A stretch of 64,000 bases of DNA from Fannyhessea vaginae DSM 15829 (GCF_000159235.2 NZ_ACGK02000004.1:50132-114131), one strand, 5' to 3'. Shown: positions 1 to 11,184, counted from the first letter of the stretch. The notes: a model not told the origin generated them from the letters alone. Made by a program: numbers and translations.

Positions 1-454
1 GTGTTATGCTGTTTACAAGATTGCCGTTATGCGCAAGCGCTACATTTATATCCGAAAATCTGAATACAAATGGCTGAATATTATTAATTGACGCATCGCC
101 ACAAGTTGAATAACGAACATGTCCTAATGCAATATCGCCTGGAAGCTCAGAAAAATCCTTACGTTGGCAAAAAACTTCACTTACTAAACCAAGACCACGT
201 TTTTGATAAACACGCGGCTGTGCCGCTCCATCTTTACCGAGGTGAGTAAAACTTACAATACCTGCGCCTTCCTGACCTCTATGCTGCAATGCAATAAGTC
301 CAAAGAAACTCAAAAGGCTTGCATCACAGTGATGGTACACGCCAATGAGGCCACACTCTTCATGCGGCTCATCACGAGCAATGTCTTGATAATCGCAGCT
401 TACAAGTTCGCCTGCCTGCGCGTCATATTCATGCATAAAAGTTGTTTCGGTCAT
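1..454 (-). CDS. purF: Amidophosphoribosyltransferase PurF, N-terminal part (cut by window edge)
   Basis: First committed enzyme of purine synthesis: it makes phosphoribosylamine from PRPP and glutamine in the cytoplasm. Only about 151 codons are present because the gene runs off the left edge. After a leader of 33 residues comes ECGLIGVY; its Cys34 should become the N-terminal nucleophile after propeptide removal, as in other Gram-positive PurF proteins. LQHRGQEGAG, HVRYST and HNGNL follow, which are the glutaminase (class II, Ntn-hydrolase) motifs. The start ATG at 454 has an AGGAG-type ribosome site and lies 14 bases after the purL stop, so it is the last visible gene of the pur operon. 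The PRPP-binding domain is outside the window. Confidence 0.93.
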   Translation of the reverse strand, partial: MTETTFMHEYDAQAGELVSCDYQDIARDEPHEECGLIGVYHHCDASLLSFFGLIALQHRGQEGAGIVSFTHLGKDGAAQPRVYQKRGLGLVSEVFCQRKDFSELPGDIALGHVRYSTCGDASINNIQPFVFRFSDINVALAHNGNLVNSIT

Positions 455-468
455 ATGATCTCCTGCTC

Positions 469-2685
469 CTACATGTGACGCGAAATAGTTGTTTCCCAGC
501 AGCACTTAAGCTCGTCTATGCAAACACTCAACTGCTCATCCAATGTTGTAATACGTAGCTCTGCTTCTTCGGTTACATAGCCTACCTGCTTAAATTGAGC
601 TCCATAAGCCTGCTCAAACGCAGGGCGCTTATCTGCAGGAACGCTTAAAACAAAACGCGATTGCGTTTCGGCAAATATGCACGGCGTATGCATATCAAGC
701 GTGACCGTAGCTCCAACGCCATGCTCAAAGCAGCACTCGCTTAAAGCAACTGCCAGTCCACCTTCGCTCACGTCGGTACATGCAGAAACAAAGCCATCTT
801 TAATTGCATGCAAAATGAGCTCTTGATTGTGCGTTTCCGCCTCAAGATCAAAGGCAAAAAGCTTTCCGCTTACACGTCCGCACTCAAGATTTTGCAGCTC
901 AGATCCGTTAAAGTCGGCGTGTGTTGTACCAAGCGTATAAATTACATCACCAGCTTTTTTGAAATGAGAAGAAGTAATATGCGATAAATCTTCGATCAAG
1001 CCCACCATACCAATCATAGGAGTTGGCATAATAGCGTGGCCATTTGTCTCGTTATTAAGCGATACATTTCCCGAAACAACAGGCGTTTTAAGAGCAGAGC
1101 AAGCATCGCCAATACCACGCGCGCTTTCTTTAATCTCGTAGAATATCTCGGGGTCTTTTGGATTTCCAAAGTTTAGACAATCTGTAATTGCCAAAGGCTG
1201 AGCACCCGTTGCCACTAAATTGCGCGCAGCTTCGCAAACAGCAATTTGACCTCCCACAAAAGGATCAAGATAGATATAGCGCGCGTTACAATCGGTGGTA
1301 GCGGCAAGTGCTTTATTAGTCCCACGAACACGAATAACCGCAGCTGATGAGCCTGGCCCCACAACCGTAGACGTGCGTACCATGGTATCGTAGGTTTCGT
1401 ATACACGCTTTTTAGAAGCGATGGTAGGAGTCGCCAACAGATTCTTAAGCGTCTGAACCGCATCGGTAAAGCAGGGCGTATACTGCTCTTGGAGCGCCTG
1501 CGCGATACGCTGAGGCTCACGCGACTCATTTTCATATACGGGTGCATTCTCACTTAATGCATCAACAGGAATATCAGCAACCAGCTTACCCTTGTGATAT
1601 AGCTTATATTGGTGTCCTTCGCAAACTTCACCAATTTTTACCGCATCCAAGCTGTACTTTTTACAAATCTGAATAATTATATCTTCATGACCTTTTGCAA
1701 CACATAAAAGCATGCGCTCCTGAGATTCGGAGAGCATCATTTCGTATGGTGTCATATGTGTTTCACGCTGTGGAACAAAATCAAGGTTGAGCTCCATACC
1801 CATATGCGCTTTTGAAGCCATTTCCGAACTAGAAGAAACAAGGCCGGCTGCGCCCATGTCTTGAATACCTACCAACTCATCAGGACAAGTTGTAATGATA
1901 TCTAAGCACGCTTCCAAAAGGAGCTTTTCCATAAAAGGATCTCCTACTTGAACAGCAGAACGCTTAGACTTTTTAGTGGTATCAAATTCCTCACTTGCAA
2001 ACGTTGCGCCGTGAATTCCGTCACGACCAGTTTTTGCGCCTACATAAATGATAGAATTTCCAGCTCCAGCTGCACGACCAAGCTTTAAGTCGCACGTTTT
2101 CATCAGACCAACGCACATAACGTTAACCAGCGGATTTCCCTGATATGATTCATCAAAAGCAATTTCGCCGCCAACGGTTGGTATACCAATGCAATTGCCA
2201 TACCCCGAAATACCATGAATAATTTCTTTGAACAAATATTCTGTACGAGCGTTATCAAGCGAGGAAAACCTGAGCGAATCCAAAACGGCAATGGGGCGCG
2301 CACCCATACTAAAAATATCGCGTAAAATACCGCCTACGCCAGTAGCAGCTCCTTCATAAGGCTCAACTGCAGACGGGTGATTGTGACTCTCGGCCTTAAA
2401 TACCACAGCCAATCCATCACCAATGTCAACAACACCTGCACCTTCACCTGGTCCTTGAATTACACGAGGGCCTTTTGTGGGAAACTTACGCAATACTGGT
2501 TTTGTATTCTTATATGAACAGTGTTCGCTCCACATAACGGCAAATAAACCGCATTCCGTATAATTAGGTAATCTACCTAAAATCTTGCACGCATGTTCGT
2601 ATTCTTCTTCGGACATCGCCCAATCTTTATATATTTTTGTTTGACGAATTTCTTCACACGTAGGCTCTTTACCATAGGAACTCAT
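469..2685 (-). CDS. purL: Phosphoribosylformylglycinamidine synthase subunit PurL (small type)
   Basis: Catalytic subunit of FGAM synthase, which converts FGAR to FGAM with ammonia passed from PurQ. At 738 residues it is the small PurL used together with PurS and PurQ, not the 1,300-residue fused form of enterobacteria. Visible motifs are [19 protein letters not shown] near residue 98, the signature of the AIR-synthase-related superfamily, [10 protein letters not shown] near 270, and [11 protein letters not shown] in the second half. The start ATG overlaps the purQ stop as ATGA, indicating translational coupling and equal subunit supply. purF follows 14 bases downstream. Confidence 0.96.
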   Translation of the reverse strand: MSSYGKEPTCEEIRQTKIYKDWAMSEEEYEHACKILGRLPNYTECGLFAVMWSEHCSYKNTKPVLRKFPTKGPRVIQGPGEGAGVVDIGDGLAVVFKAESHNHPSAVEPYEGAATGVGGILRDIFSMGARPIAVLDSLRFSSLDNARTEYLFKEIIHGISGYGNCIGIPTVGGEIAFDESYQGNPLVNVMCVGLMKTCDLKLGRAAGAGNSIIYVGAKTGRDGIHGATFASEEFDTTKKSKRSAVQVGDPFMEKLLLEACLDIITTCPDELVGIQDMGAAGLVSSSSEMASKAHMGMELNLDFVPQRETHMTPYEMMLSESQERMLLCVAKGHEDIIIQICKKYSLDAVKIGEVCEGHQYKLYHKGKLVADIPVDALSENAPVYENESREPQRIAQALQEQYTPCFTDAVQTLKNLLATPTIASKKRVYETYDTMVRTSTVVGPGSSAAVIRVRGTNKALAATTDCNARYIYLDPFVGGQIAVCEAARNLVATGAQPLAITDCLNFGNPKDPEIFYEIKESARGIGDACSALKTPVVSGNVSLNNETNGHAIMPTPMIGMVGLIEDLSHITSSHFKKAGDVIYTLGTTHADFNGSELQNLECGRVSGKLFAFDLEAETHNQELILHAIKDGFVSACTDVSEGGLAVALSECCFEHGVGATVTLDMHTPCIFAETQSRFVLSVPADKRPAFEQAYGAQFKQVGYVTEEAELRITTLDEQLSVCIDELKCCWETTISRHM

Positions 2686-3365
2686 GCATGTACCTCGTCT
2701 TTCTTAAATGCTGCAACCATTGATTTAAATACACAAAGACCGTCTTTGCCGCCTAAAAGCTCCTCAACAGCACGCTCGGGGTGAGGCATCATGCCAATTA
2801 CGTTGCCACGCTCATTGGTGATACCTGCTATATTTGCAACGGAGCCATTAGGATTTTCGCCTTCGTAGGTAAAAATGATTTGATTGTGTGCACGCATAGA
2901 TGCAAGCGTTTGTTCGTCGCAATAATAATTACCCTCACCATGAGCAATGGGAAGCGTGATAATTTGATCCTTCTTAAATGCCGAGGAAAATGCACTTGTA
3001 TTATTGACAACCCTTAATTTTTGCCACTTACAAACAAAATGTAAGTTAGTGTTGCGCAAAAATGCACCAGGCAAAAAGCCTGCCTCAACAAGAATCTGAA
3101 AACCGTTGCAAGTTCCTAAAACAAGTTTTCCTTGTTCAACAAAGCGCTTAACTTCTGACATGATGGGTGCAAAACGAGCAATTGCGCCGCTTCGTAGATA
3201 GTCACCGTACGAAAAACCTCCTGGCAACATAACCGCATCAAATCCTTCAAGTGAAGTTTGTGAAGCAGGTACGTATTGTGCTTCTTCGCCCAAAACATCA
3301 CGAAGCGCGCAAAGCATATCCATATCGCAGTTAGACCCTAAAAATTGAATAACGGCAAATTTCAT
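2682..3365 (-). CDS. purQ: Phosphoribosylformylglycinamidine synthase glutaminase subunit PurQ
   Basis: Class I glutaminase that feeds ammonia to PurL. I start it at MKFAVIQF (3365), not at upstream in-frame codons: family members begin here and an AGGAGCGG-type ribosome site precedes it. [12 protein letters not shown] near residue 50, the nucleophile Cys in GTCNGFQ near 86 and the His/Glu pair in PHPER near the C-terminus form the Cys-His-Glu triad. Length is 227 residues, normal for PurQ. It sits between purS, 10 bases upstream, and purL, with a 4-base overlap. Confidence 0.95.
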   Translation of the reverse strand: MKFAVIQFLGSNCDMDMLCALRDVLGEEAQYVPASQTSLEGFDAVMLPGGFSYGDYLRSGAIARFAPIMSEVKRFVEQGKLVLGTCNGFQILVEAGFLPGAFLRNTNLHFVCKWQKLRVVNNTSAFSSAFKKDQIITLPIAHGEGNYYCDEQTLASMRAHNQIIFTYEGENPNGSVANIAGITNERGNVIGMMPHPERAVEELLGGKDGLCVFKSMVAAFKKDEVHA

Positions 3366-3375
3366 ACCCGCTCCT

Positions 3376-3699
3376 TTAGTGTGTATCCGCAGCTGAGGAA
3401 TTGTTTTGCGTGCATTTTGTATCGGCAATTAACGTTGTTTCTCCAGTTGCGCTGTCATGATGCCAAATGGTATACACAAAGCTTTCGGTGTTAACGTTTG
3501 CAAGCAATTTGTCGGCAATTTCTTCAACAACATTCACAGGATGTTCTTCGGTATCGTCAAGCATCATCTCAAAATATTTGCCCTGACGCACGCTTTCCAC
3601 CGAAGCATAATTCATCTGATGTACAGCCTTTTTAATTGCCTGACCTTGAGGGTCTAAAATGGACTCTTTATAACTTACATAAATTTCTACGTTATACAT
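3376..3699 (-). CDS. purS: Phosphoribosylformylglycinamidine synthase subunit PurS
   Basis: Small structural subunit that bridges PurL and PurQ in the three-part FGAM synthase. It starts [19 protein letters not shown], the typical beta-strand opening and conserved LDPQG of PurS. At 107 residues it is longer than the usual 80-85 because of a polar tail after residue 85 ([10 protein letters not shown] and on). ATG at 3699 is preferred over the TTG one codon upstream. Ten bases separate it from purQ. Confidence 0.9.
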   Translation of the reverse strand: MYNVEIYVSYKESILDPQGQAIKKAVHQMNYASVESVRQGKYFEMMLDDTEEHPVNVVEEIADKLLANVNTESFVYTIWHHDSATGETTLIADTKCTQNNSSAADTH

Positions 3700-3724
3700 C
3701 AAACAACCTATCTCTTAGTTGGGT

Positions 3725-4441
3725 TTAAGACAAAGCAGAACAAAGACGCTCGTAAACTGCTTTATAGAAGGGAATCATATCTTCGTCGGAGTTTCTAAAA
3801 ATATCTTTATCAAAGCTCTCGTGCGTGTGTACATCCCAAAGTCTGCAGTTATCGGGAGAAAACTCATCTCCTAATACAACTTCTCCATCGGCGTTTGTAC
3901 CAAATTCAAGCTTAAAATCAACCAATATTAAACCAGCGCGCTTAAAAAGTTCTGTGAGCAGCGTATTTACTTCTAGGGTAAGACGTTTAATTTCTTGCAG
4001 CTGAGCAGGGGTTGCCAAGTGCATAAACATCAAATTATCGTCTGTTAACAGCGGGTCATGCAAATCGTCAGATTTATAGTAAAACTCAATCATGCCGCCC
4101 TTAAACTCGGTGCCTTTTTCAATACCAAGACGTCGAACGATGCTTCCAGCTGCGAGGTTTCTTAACACAACTTCAAGCTCAAACATATCAAGTTTTTCAA
4201 CAAGCTCTTCTGTATCGGAAATAATCTTTTTGAGATGGGTTTTAATGCCGTGATCAGCTAAATATGCAAAAATAAGGCGTGTAATTTTTTGATTGAGCTC
4301 ACCTTTACCAGCTATTTGCTCTTTTTTAGCACCATCACCTGCAGTTGCCTGATCTTTATAGACCATCCAAAGCAGACGAGGGTCATCGGTTTCGTACATA
4401 TCTTTTGCTTTTCCCACATAAGACAGTTTCCCCTTTTGCAT
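3725..4441 (-). CDS. purC: SAICAR synthetase PurC
   Basis: Phosphoribosylaminoimidazole-succinocarboxamide synthase, which joins aspartate to CAIR using ATP. Visible family signatures are GKAKDMYETDDPRLL near the start, LRNLAAGSIVRRLG near residue 100 and LVDFKLEFG near 175, followed by DEFSPDNCRLWD. Length of about 238 residues matches the short bacterial PurC. ATG at 4441 has an AGGA site six bases upstream; the TTG two codons earlier would sit on top of that site. It lies 25 bases before purS. Confidence 0.95.
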   Translation of the reverse strand: MQKGKLSYVGKAKDMYETDDPRLLWMVYKDQATAGDGAKKEQIAGKGELNQKITRLIFAYLADHGIKTHLKKIISDTEELVEKLDMFELEVVLRNLAAGSIVRRLGIEKGTEFKGGMIEFYYKSDDLHDPLLTDDNLMFMHLATPAQLQEIKRLTLEVNTLLTELFKRAGLILVDFKLEFGTNADGEVVLGDEFSPDNCRLWDVHTHESFDKDIFRNSDEDMIPFYKAVYERLCSALS

Positions 4442-4521
4442 GTACAATCCTTTCTCGCTGTACGTTTTGTCTTACCTACTAACCATCTACATGTACCATC
4501 TTTACCAGCAGTAACCTATGG

Positions 4522-5700
4522 CTACACATTATCTTTTGTCCAAATACCGCATTCATCGAACGCTTTAAGCTGTAGCGTAGTGTCTTTGCACAATGCGGTA
4601 ACGTGCCCCATTTTGCGTGCATAACGAGCCTCGCCCTTGCCATACAGGTGATAATGCCAGTCAGCGTGCTCATTCATACTGTTATAGGTGCCTTCAACGT
4701 GCTGACCAAGAACGTTCATCATAACAGCAGGTGAAAGCAGATGTGGCTGGGCTATATGCATGCCACAGATGGCTCGTATGTGTAGATCAAATTGCGAAAA
4801 ATCGCAGGCTTCAATGGTGTAATGACCAGAATTATGCGGCCTGGGTGCAAGTTCGTTTATCATGATGGAGCCATCGTGTAATACAAACATCTCAACGCCT
4901 AAATCACCAACAAGATGCGCTGCATGGGCAATTTTGAGCGCTTCAGCACGTGCACGCTCACGAATAAACTCTGAAATACGCGCTGGTACCACAGAAGCAT
5001 GCAGAATATTATGTTTATGAATATTCTCAGACGGCTCAAAAAGTGCCATGGTGCCAAATGTGTCGCCACACACCATAACCGAAATTTCGCACACAAAATC
5101 AATCCAGGCTTCTAACAAACATACCTGTTGCTCAATAAGCTTATGAGCTGCGTCTATATCATCTTTCGATCTAATGACTACCTGACCTTTACCGTCATAT
5201 CCAAAACGAGATGTTTTAAGGACACACGGCATGCCCAAGCGCTCAATCCCCTCCTTCAAATCTTGCGGAGTAGCAACACGCGCATGAGGAGCAACTATGG
5301 TATGCGCGTCCAACAAAAAACGCCTCTCATCGAGGCGGTTCTGGCTTGCGCGTAGCAGTTTTGTTCCCTGAGGCAGATAGAGTGCTCCCTCGTGTTGCAA
5401 GGTGTCAAGCACACCAGTGTCAACATTTTCAAACTCATAGGTAATAACATCACATGCTTGGGAAAATGAACGCAGTGCTTCCACATCGCTATACTCATTT
5501 TGATAGTGAAAATCGCTTACCTGAGCTGCAGAGCAATTTTTTAGCGGATCAAGAATACCTACGCGATAGCCCATTTCTTTTGCAGATTGAGCAAGCATTT
5601 GACCAAGTTGACCGCCGCCTATGATTCCAATGGTTTGACCAGGTAGAATTTGTTTAGCAGGCGATGAGGCTATATCTATTGTATTAGTCAAGATTCTCAC
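4522..5700 (-). CDS. purK: 5-(carboxyamino)imidazole ribonucleotide synthase PurK
   Basis: ATP-grasp enzyme that carboxylates AIR to N5-CAIR with bicarbonate; PurE then rearranges the product. [13 protein letters not shown] near residue 25 is the N-terminal Rossmann-like motif; [20 protein letters not shown] and [12 protein letters not shown] are classic PurK/ATP-grasp motifs. The putative start is GTG at 5700, inside the last codons of purE (about 17 bases overlap). The enzyme core only begins near residue 22, so a later start such as TTG 5691 cannot be excluded. No purB lies between purK and purC, unlike Bacillus. Confidence 0.93.
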   Translation of the reverse strand: MRILTNTIDIASSPAKQILPGQTIGIIGGGQLGQMLAQSAKEMGYRVGILDPLKNCSAAQVSDFHYQNEYSDVEALRSFSQACDVITYEFENVDTGVLDTLQHEGALYLPQGTKLLRASQNRLDERRFLLDAHTIVAPHARVATPQDLKEGIERLGMPCVLKTSRFGYDGKGQVVIRSKDDIDAAHKLIEQQVCLLEAWIDFVCEISVMVCGDTFGTMALFEPSENIHKHNILHASVVPARISEFIRERARAEALKIAHAAHLVGDLGVEMFVLHDGSIMINELAPRPHNSGHYTIEACDFSQFDLHIRAICGMHIAQPHLLSPAVMMNVLGQHVEGTYNSMNEHADWHYHLYGKGEARYARKMGHVTALCKDTTLQLKAFDECGIWTKDNV

Positions 5701-6241
5701 TCATTTCGCGCGCAGATAAATTAAGCTCGTGCCTATAGGCAGCGAGCTTTTCCGCAAGTTGATGATTTGTAATTGAAAGAATTTGTACGGCAAGAAGTCC
5801 TGCATTTTTTGCACCAGCCGCGCCAATTGCAAGCGTTGCAACCGGAATCCCTGCCGGCATTTGCACAATTGACAGCAATGAATCCATGCCGTGGAGTGCG
5901 TGAGTTTGCACAGGAACGCCCAAAACAGGAAGTGTAGTTTGAGCTGCAATTATCCCTGGTAAATGTGCGCTTCCTCCAGCGCCTGCAATAATAACCTTAA
6001 TTCCATTTTTGCGGGCTGCAACTGCAAATTCACGCATTTCAAGCGGCATGCGATGTGCAGAAATTACTTGCTTGGAATAAGGAATATTAAAATCTTCCAG
6101 AATTTGGCAACTTAACTTCATGGTTTCCCAATCGGACTTACTGCCCATAACCACCGCAACGCAAGGCTGCGCGCCTGCGTTAGTTGCCGAAACAAACGAT
6201 GCTTTAGTTTTGTCGCGAGACAAAACATGTACATCCGACAT
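5684..6241 (-). CDS. purE: N5-carboxyaminoimidazole ribonucleotide mutase PurE
   Basis: Class I PurE, which converts N5-CAIR to [13 protein letters not shown] near residue 31, SAHRMP near 58 and [11 protein letters not shown] near 87 are the substrate-binding motifs. I start it at MSDVHVLS (6241), which has AAGGAAG about six bases upstream; even so the protein has about 28 residues before the usual family start. This is the first gene of the pur operon on this strand, so the operon promoter should lie in 6242-6577. Confidence 0.94.
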   Translation of the reverse strand: MSDVHVLSRDKTKASFVSATNAGAQPCVAVVMGSKSDWETMKLSCQILEDFNIPYSKQVISAHRMPLEMREFAVAARKNGIKVIIAGAGGSAHLPGIIAAQTTLPVLGVPVQTHALHGMDSLLSIVQMPAGIPVATLAIGAAGAKNAGLLAVQILSITNHQLAEKLAAYRHELNLSAREMSENLD

Positions 6242-6577
6242 ACCAGAACTTCCTTTCTGAACGTACCAAATGAAACGCTTTATAAAAGGTATAGCTCTGT
6301 AAAACATGATACCTACGTGCGCTTATGCACACAACGAGGCGTGAGGTGCGCCCGACTCATGTCCTACATTCACAATATAACGAGTTTTACGTGCGTTTAG
6401 AATGCATGAAACATACAGTTAATAGTTAGGATATCTATAACAATAAATCTACACATACGCGCTCTTGCAATATTTTGTACAATAGCGATAGACACAAATC
6501 GCACGAAGCTTTTGCGAACATCTAAATAGAAAAACGCAGAGTAGCTCAAGTACGCCACACCATAAAGCGAGAAAATC
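6242..6577. other. Divergent intergenic region between purE and the ABC exporter pair
   Basis: About 336 bases without a gene. It must contain the start sites for the pur operon (minus strand) and for the ABC exporter genes (plus strand). I looked for a purine riboswitch upstream of purE and found no recognisable purine-aptamer core. A-T-rich blocks at about 6415-6490 could hold promoters, but no -35/-10 pair with good spacing stands out on either strand. Confidence 0.5.
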
Positions 6578-8356
6578 ATGGTAGACAAACGACTTTTAAC
6601 ATTAGTTCCACAAGCAAAAAAAGAAATTGCAAAAACGGTAGCAGCACAATATATAGGTCTTATTGCCACCATATGCTTTTCGGCCACACTGGCATATGTC
6701 CTAGCAGCTATGCTTACGCACACAAGCATAGCTGTATATGCTTGCCTAGGTGTTTGTGCGACGGCGATCATATTAAAATGTGCCTCGTCATACGCAACAG
6801 AGCTTTATTCATTTGCGGCGGCTCGTGACATTAAACTTGTCTTACGGTCCAAGATTTATGAAAAGCTAGCGCGCTTAGATGCGGCATCAGCACAAAATAT
6901 TTCAACAGCAGAACTGATACAGACTACCGTTGAAGGAACTGAGCAACTTGAGATATATTTTGGCAAATTTTTGCCGCAACTTGTATATGCGTGTTTAGCA
7001 CCTCTTACGTTATTTGTGGTACTGGCGTTTGTAAACATAGTTGCAGCAGCGGCGCTTTTAGTATTTGTGCCTCTTATACCTGCAATTATTATGATTATTC
7101 AGTCTATTGCCAAACGCGTTATGGGTGCATACTGGAAATCCTATACAAATTTAGGCGATGTTTTTCTCGAAAATTTACAAGGTTTAGTAACACTTAAAAT
7201 ATACAATGCCGACAAAGCGCGTCATGAAGCCATGAACGAACAAGCACAGGATTTTCGGCGTGCAACCATGCGTCTGCTTAAAATGCAGCTCAATTCAATT
7301 ATGGTGATGGACGTGGCAGCATTTGGAGGAGCGGTCGCTGGCATCAGCGTAGCGTTTTTCCAACTTTTGAACGGGTCGCTTGACGTGTTTGGATTTTTGC
7401 TTATCGTCCTATTATCTGCAGAGTTCTTTATACCCATGCGCACGCTTGGCTCATATTTTCATATTGCCATGAACGGTATGAGTGCAAGCAACAAAATATT
7501 TATGTTTTTGAATACGCCCGAAACAAAGCGCGGAATACACGATTTACCTGTGCTTGCGCAAAAATCACCTATGAGTGACACCTGTACCATTACATTTGAT
7601 CACGTAAGCTTTGCATATCCTTTGCAAAACAATGTTAGCAATGAAGTGCCTGTAAACGTTTTACATGATGTATCATTTACGCTTCCAACTCATGGAATGA
7701 GCGCCTTTGTTGGTACAAGCGGAAGCGGAAAATCAACTATCGCACATCTTATTGCAGGTGCATACCCTCATTTTTCGGGTAGTATCATGCTCAACGGCCG
7801 CTCTATCAATGATATAAGCACAAACGCTATATCGCGTGCAATAACCACCGTTTCAGCCGAAAATTATATATTTAGCGGCACGATACGAGAAATGTTGTTG
7901 TTAGCAGATAGATATGCCTCTGACGAGCTACTCTGGCATGTACTCAAACAGGCGCGCATTGCTGATTTTGTCAAAGCACACGGCGGACTTGAAATGCATG
8001 TAGAAACGCAAGGAACTAACCTTTCTGGTGGTCAAAAGCAGCGTTTGTGCTTTGCACGTGCACTTTTGCATAACAGCGCATACTACATTTTTGATGAAGC
8101 AACCAATAGCATAGATGTTGAATCAGAAGAACACCTCAACCACGCGATCCTTGAACTTGCATCTAGCAAGGGCGTATTAGTTATCTCACATCGATTGGCA
8201 AATGTTGTACCTGCTGACTGCATTTATGTACTGGATAAAGGCAAACTTGTAGGAAAAGGTACTCATGCTGAATTGTTGGCTCATTGCTTGGCATATCAAA
8301 CAATGTGGAAAACTCAACAAGAGCTTGAACAAATTAGACAAGGAGAGCTGGCATAA
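6578..8356 (+). CDS. ABC exporter half-transporter, CydD-like
   Basis: Type IV ABC exporter subunit: about five or six membrane segments in residues 15-290 and a nucleotide-binding domain from about 330. Walker A is GTSGSGKST near residue 378, the signature is LSGGQKQR near 479 and Walker B is FDEATNSID near 502. The stretch TVEGTEQLEIYFGKFLPQL resembles the coupling region of CydD, which together with CydC exports cysteine and glutathione. No cytochrome bd genes are nearby, so the substrate is uncertain. The glutamate after Walker B is present, so this ATP site looks active. The stop overlaps the next start (TAATG), implying a heterodimer. Confidence 0.85.
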   Translation: MVDKRLLTLVPQAKKEIAKTVAAQYIGLIATICFSATLAYVLAAMLTHTSIAVYACLGVCATAIILKCASSYATELYSFAAARDIKLVLRSKIYEKLARLDAASAQNISTAELIQTTVEGTEQLEIYFGKFLPQLVYACLAPLTLFVVLAFVNIVAAAALLVFVPLIPAIIMIIQSIAKRVMGAYWKSYTNLGDVFLENLQGLVTLKIYNADKARHEAMNEQAQDFRRATMRLLKMQLNSIMVMDVAAFGGAVAGISVAFFQLLNGSLDVFGFLLIVLLSAEFFIPMRTLGSYFHIAMNGMSASNKIFMFLNTPETKRGIHDLPVLAQKSPMSDTCTITFDHVSFAYPLQNNVSNEVPVNVLHDVSFTLPTHGMSAFVGTSGSGKSTIAHLIAGAYPHFSGSIMLNGRSINDISTNAISRAITTVSAENYIFSGTIREMLLLADRYASDELLWHVLKQARIADFVKAHGGLEMHVETQGTNLSGGQKQRLCFARALLHNSAYYIFDEATNSIDVESEEHLNHAILELASSKGVLVISHRLANVVPADCIYVLDKGKLVGKGTHAELLAHCLAYQTMWKTQQELEQIRQGELA

Positions 8357-10086
8357 TGAGCGCACAACAACATACAACAAATCCATCGCCGATACGCCAG
8401 CACAAGCGCACGGCACTTTCATGCATCCTTGCCATGTTAAAGCTTATACACTCATTTATAGGCGTAGTTGTAGCGGCAACCGTATGCGGTATTCTTGGAT
8501 TTTTGTGCGCTATTTTTATTCCTGTAGGCGCCCTTATTGGTTTGGGGATGGCTCTGCATCTTCCAAGCTCTAGCTTTGGAGGGTACTCGGCGCAGACAAC
8601 GCTTACATTGATTATTGGCATACTTATATGTCTTGCACTCATGCGCGGAGCGCTGCGCTATCTTGAACAACTGTGTAACCACTACATAGCTTTTAAGCTG
8701 CTTGCCGATATTCGTGACAAAGTTTTTGGCAAAATGAGAGAACTTACTCCTGCTAAATTAAGCTCATCTGATGCTGGCAATCTTATTTCACTTATTACCT
8801 CTGACGTTGAGTTGCTTGAGGTCTTTTACGCGCATACCATATCTCCGATTTTCATTGCCCTCATTGTGAGCACGATCATGACCATACTTTTAGCTGGTAT
8901 TCATCCTCTTTGTGGATTGGTTGCGTTAATTTCCTACGCCGTAACTGGTATTTTGTTGCCTCTGTGGACATACACACGCATGGGCAGCCTTGGAAAGCAA
9001 CTTCGTTCTAAAACTGCTACATTAAGCAACTGTGTGCTCGAAAATATACAGGGGGTTCGTGTTGCGCATCAGTTTTTAGCCACCGATATTAGAAAAGAGC
9101 ACATGATACAAAAATCGCATGAGTTACTCCAAGTTCAAAAGATTACAGCTGCTCAAACGGGGTTTAGTACATCGGTGTCTCATGCAGTAGTTATGCTGTG
9201 TAGCCTGTCTCAACTTGCCTTAACGTACACGCTGGTAACTCATGAAATCATTCTGCCTCTTGACGGCATAATTGCCACAGGCATGTTATTTTCTTCTTTT
9301 GGACCCGTACTCGCATTGGCGAAGCTTGGTTCAACATTACAAGGCACCCTTGCTGCTGGAGAACGCGTGTTGTCGCTGCTGGACGAGGCGCCCTTAGTGC
9401 GCCAGGTTGTAGATGGATCTTGTGTTTCGTGCGACAATGCAGCCGCACGAAACGTAAGCTTTTTGTATGAGCACCATCAAAATCCAGTTTTAGAGAATGT
9501 ATCCTGCGATATACCACAAGGATCTATTGTGGGTATTACAGGAGCAAGTGGTTCGGGGAAATCAACATTATACAGACTTTTAATGCGCTTTTGGGATGTA
9601 TCAAAAGGTGTTATTACTATTTCTAAAACACCCATACAAGATATTACAACAACAAGCTTACGTTCTGGTCAAGCGCTTGTTGAACAAGATACGTATCTTT
9701 TTCGCGAAAGCATAAAAGACAACATTAGGCTTGCTCGTCCAACAGCAAGCTTTGATGAGATTGTTCATGCTTGTAAACAAGCTTCATTGCACGATTTTAT
9801 TATGAGCTTGCCTCACGGATATGACACCGTATTAACCCAAGGCTCAAGCTCACTATCAGGTGGACAGCGTCAGCGCATAGGTGTTGCCCGCGCATTCTTA
9901 CACCAAGGTTCAATGTTGCTGCTTGACGAACCTACGAGCAATTTGGACGCGCTTAATGAAGCACGCGTCCTTACAAGTATTAACCAAATTAAAAGAAAAC
10001 GAACAATTGTGCTTATTTCGCACAGAACGTCTACGCTTAACTGCGCAGATAAGATCTATCATGTGGAGAGCGGAAAGCTTGTGTAA
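8356..10086 (+). CDS. ABC exporter half-transporter, CydC-like partner
   Basis: Second half of the exporter, translationally coupled to the gene before it. Six membrane segments fill residues 25-300. Walker A GASGSGKST is near residue 395, the signature LSGGQRQR near 500, and LLLDEPTSNLD (Walker B with catalytic Glu) near 520. Fused permease-ATPase pairs of this kind are annotated as CydDC or amino-acid/thiol exporters. Both halves keep consensus ATPase motifs, unlike the asymmetric pair at 23.9-27.7 kb. It converges on mupG with only 15 bases between the stop codons. Confidence 0.85.
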   Translation: MSAQQHTTNPSPIRQHKRTALSCILAMLKLIHSFIGVVVAATVCGILGFLCAIFIPVGALIGLGMALHLPSSSFGGYSAQTTLTLIIGILICLALMRGALRYLEQLCNHYIAFKLLADIRDKVFGKMRELTPAKLSSSDAGNLISLITSDVELLEVFYAHTISPIFIALIVSTIMTILLAGIHPLCGLVALISYAVTGILLPLWTYTRMGSLGKQLRSKTATLSNCVLENIQGVRVAHQFLATDIRKEHMIQKSHELLQVQKITAAQTGFSTSVSHAVVMLCSLSQLALTYTLVTHEIILPLDGIIATGMLFSSFGPVLALAKLGSTLQGTLAAGERVLSLLDEAPLVRQVVDGSCVSCDNAAARNVSFLYEHHQNPVLENVSCDIPQGSIVGITGASGSGKSTLYRLLMRFWDVSKGVITISKTPIQDITTTSLRSGQALVEQDTYLFRESIKDNIRLARPTASFDEIVHACKQASLHDFIMSLPHGYDTVLTQGSSSLSGGQRQRIGVARAFLHQGSMLLLDEPTSNLDALNEARVLTSINQIKRKRTIVLISHRTSTLNCADKIYHVESGKLV

Positions 10087-10101
10087 CGAGCAACAAACAA
10101 A

Positions 10102-11184
10102 CTATTGTGCGGGCACAAGCATAAAGCGTGTTCCTCGACCAATAAGATCAATAAGCTCTACATAATGCTCGTCTACGCGTCCAATAACATTCACGCGCGT
10201 ATCAGCTGGAAAATCGTTACGTAAAAGTTCAATTTCACCCTGATAGCGCATAAAATGTTTGTTATCCATCGTGATACAACCACGCTTGCGAAAAGTTGTA
10301 CAAAAGGGCTCAATACAGTGTGAGCCTTTTGATTGATCCGAAGCATACTGGCGCGATTCTTCAAAACGCACAAGCCAGGAAGGGCTATCCTTTCTGCAGG
10401 TAAAAATCTTACGATACAAATATTCATAACCTGGGTGCAGCTCAGCTGGTATCACAAGCATATCTTGTTGTATAAAGATATCTATCAGCGCTTGTTCATG
10501 AGAAGAAATTTCGGGATCGGCGCAAAAAACCTCATCAATCGCATAGCGTATATTCATTTGAGCAAAAGATACATACGGCGAAAGCGTGCGCTGATGTTCA
10601 AGCGTTGGTAATCCTTCTCGAAGTGGAATGCGCTTAACTTTATCCGCTGGGATAAACGCCATAATATGCATACCTAAACGTTTTAAGGTATCATTGCACT
10701 CATCAAAAAACGCACTATCCAAGCCAGTTAGTGGGCGCGGATAAAAATTATGCATTGCATATACCAAAGGATTTGACGAAGTTTGAGCAGATTGCACAAT
10801 CAACTGCGCGTCATCAGGGCATATGGTAGAAGCATTTACAACAATAGGCATCGTTTTGGCCAAATCGGCAATTTCTTGTGGAGTTAAACCATCATCGATA
10901 CGCAAGGCCCATAAGCCCAGTGTTTGCTTTAACTCAAAAAAAGAGCTCATCTTAAAAATTTCAAGCGTTTTTGGAGAAACATCTGCAAGGATGCGCGCGC
11001 GCTTTGAGCAGAGCAAAGCGCATAAATCTTTAACTTGCTGCGTATACGATGAGCAAAATTCTTCTTCTATATGAAGCGAGATAAACACACAAACACCACC
11101 TGCCGCACAAAGAGCGGCAGGCAGTTTTTTGGTTTTATTATATTCGGTTAAAGAAATCGCACATCCAAGTGGATTTTTATGCAT
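10102..11184 (-). CDS. mupG: 6-phospho-N-acetylmuramidase MupG (DUF871)
   Basis: DUF871 family, shown in Gram-positive bacteria to be the cytosolic MupG enzyme that splits MurNAc-6P from GlcNAc after phosphorylated disaccharide uptake. Visible features: an N-terminal TIM-barrel-like half with LGLWALRIDDGLT near residue 95, MHNFYPRPLTGLD near 165 typical of the family, and a C-terminal part with the small beta domain. About 360 residues, as expected. ATG at 11184 has GAGGAAG upstream and overlaps the murP stop by eight bases; an upstream ATG at 11199 lies inside that ribosome site. With murP and murQ it forms a MurNAc catabolic operon. Confidence 0.88.
   Translation of the reverse strand: MHKNPLGCAISLTEYNKTKKLPAALCAAGGVCVFISLHIEEEFCSSYTQQVKDLCALLCSKRARILADVSPKTLEIFKMSSFFELKQTLGLWALRIDDGLTPQEIADLAKTMPIVVNASTICPDDAQLIVQSAQTSSNPLVYAMHNFYPRPLTGLDSAFFDECNDTLKRLGMHIMAFIPADKVKRIPLREGLPTLEHQRTLSPYVSFAQMNIRYAIDEVFCADPEISSHEQALIDIFIQQDMLVIPAELHPGYEYLYRKIFTCRKDSPSWLVRFEESRQYASDQSKGSHCIEPFCTTFRKRGCITMDNKHFMRYQGEIELLRNDFPADTRVNVIGRVDEHYVELIDLIGRGTRFMLVPAQ

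Noticed and set aside
6242..6577. Purine riboswitch upstream of purE
   Set aside because: No purine-aptamer core or terminator pair could be seen in the leader on the minus strand.
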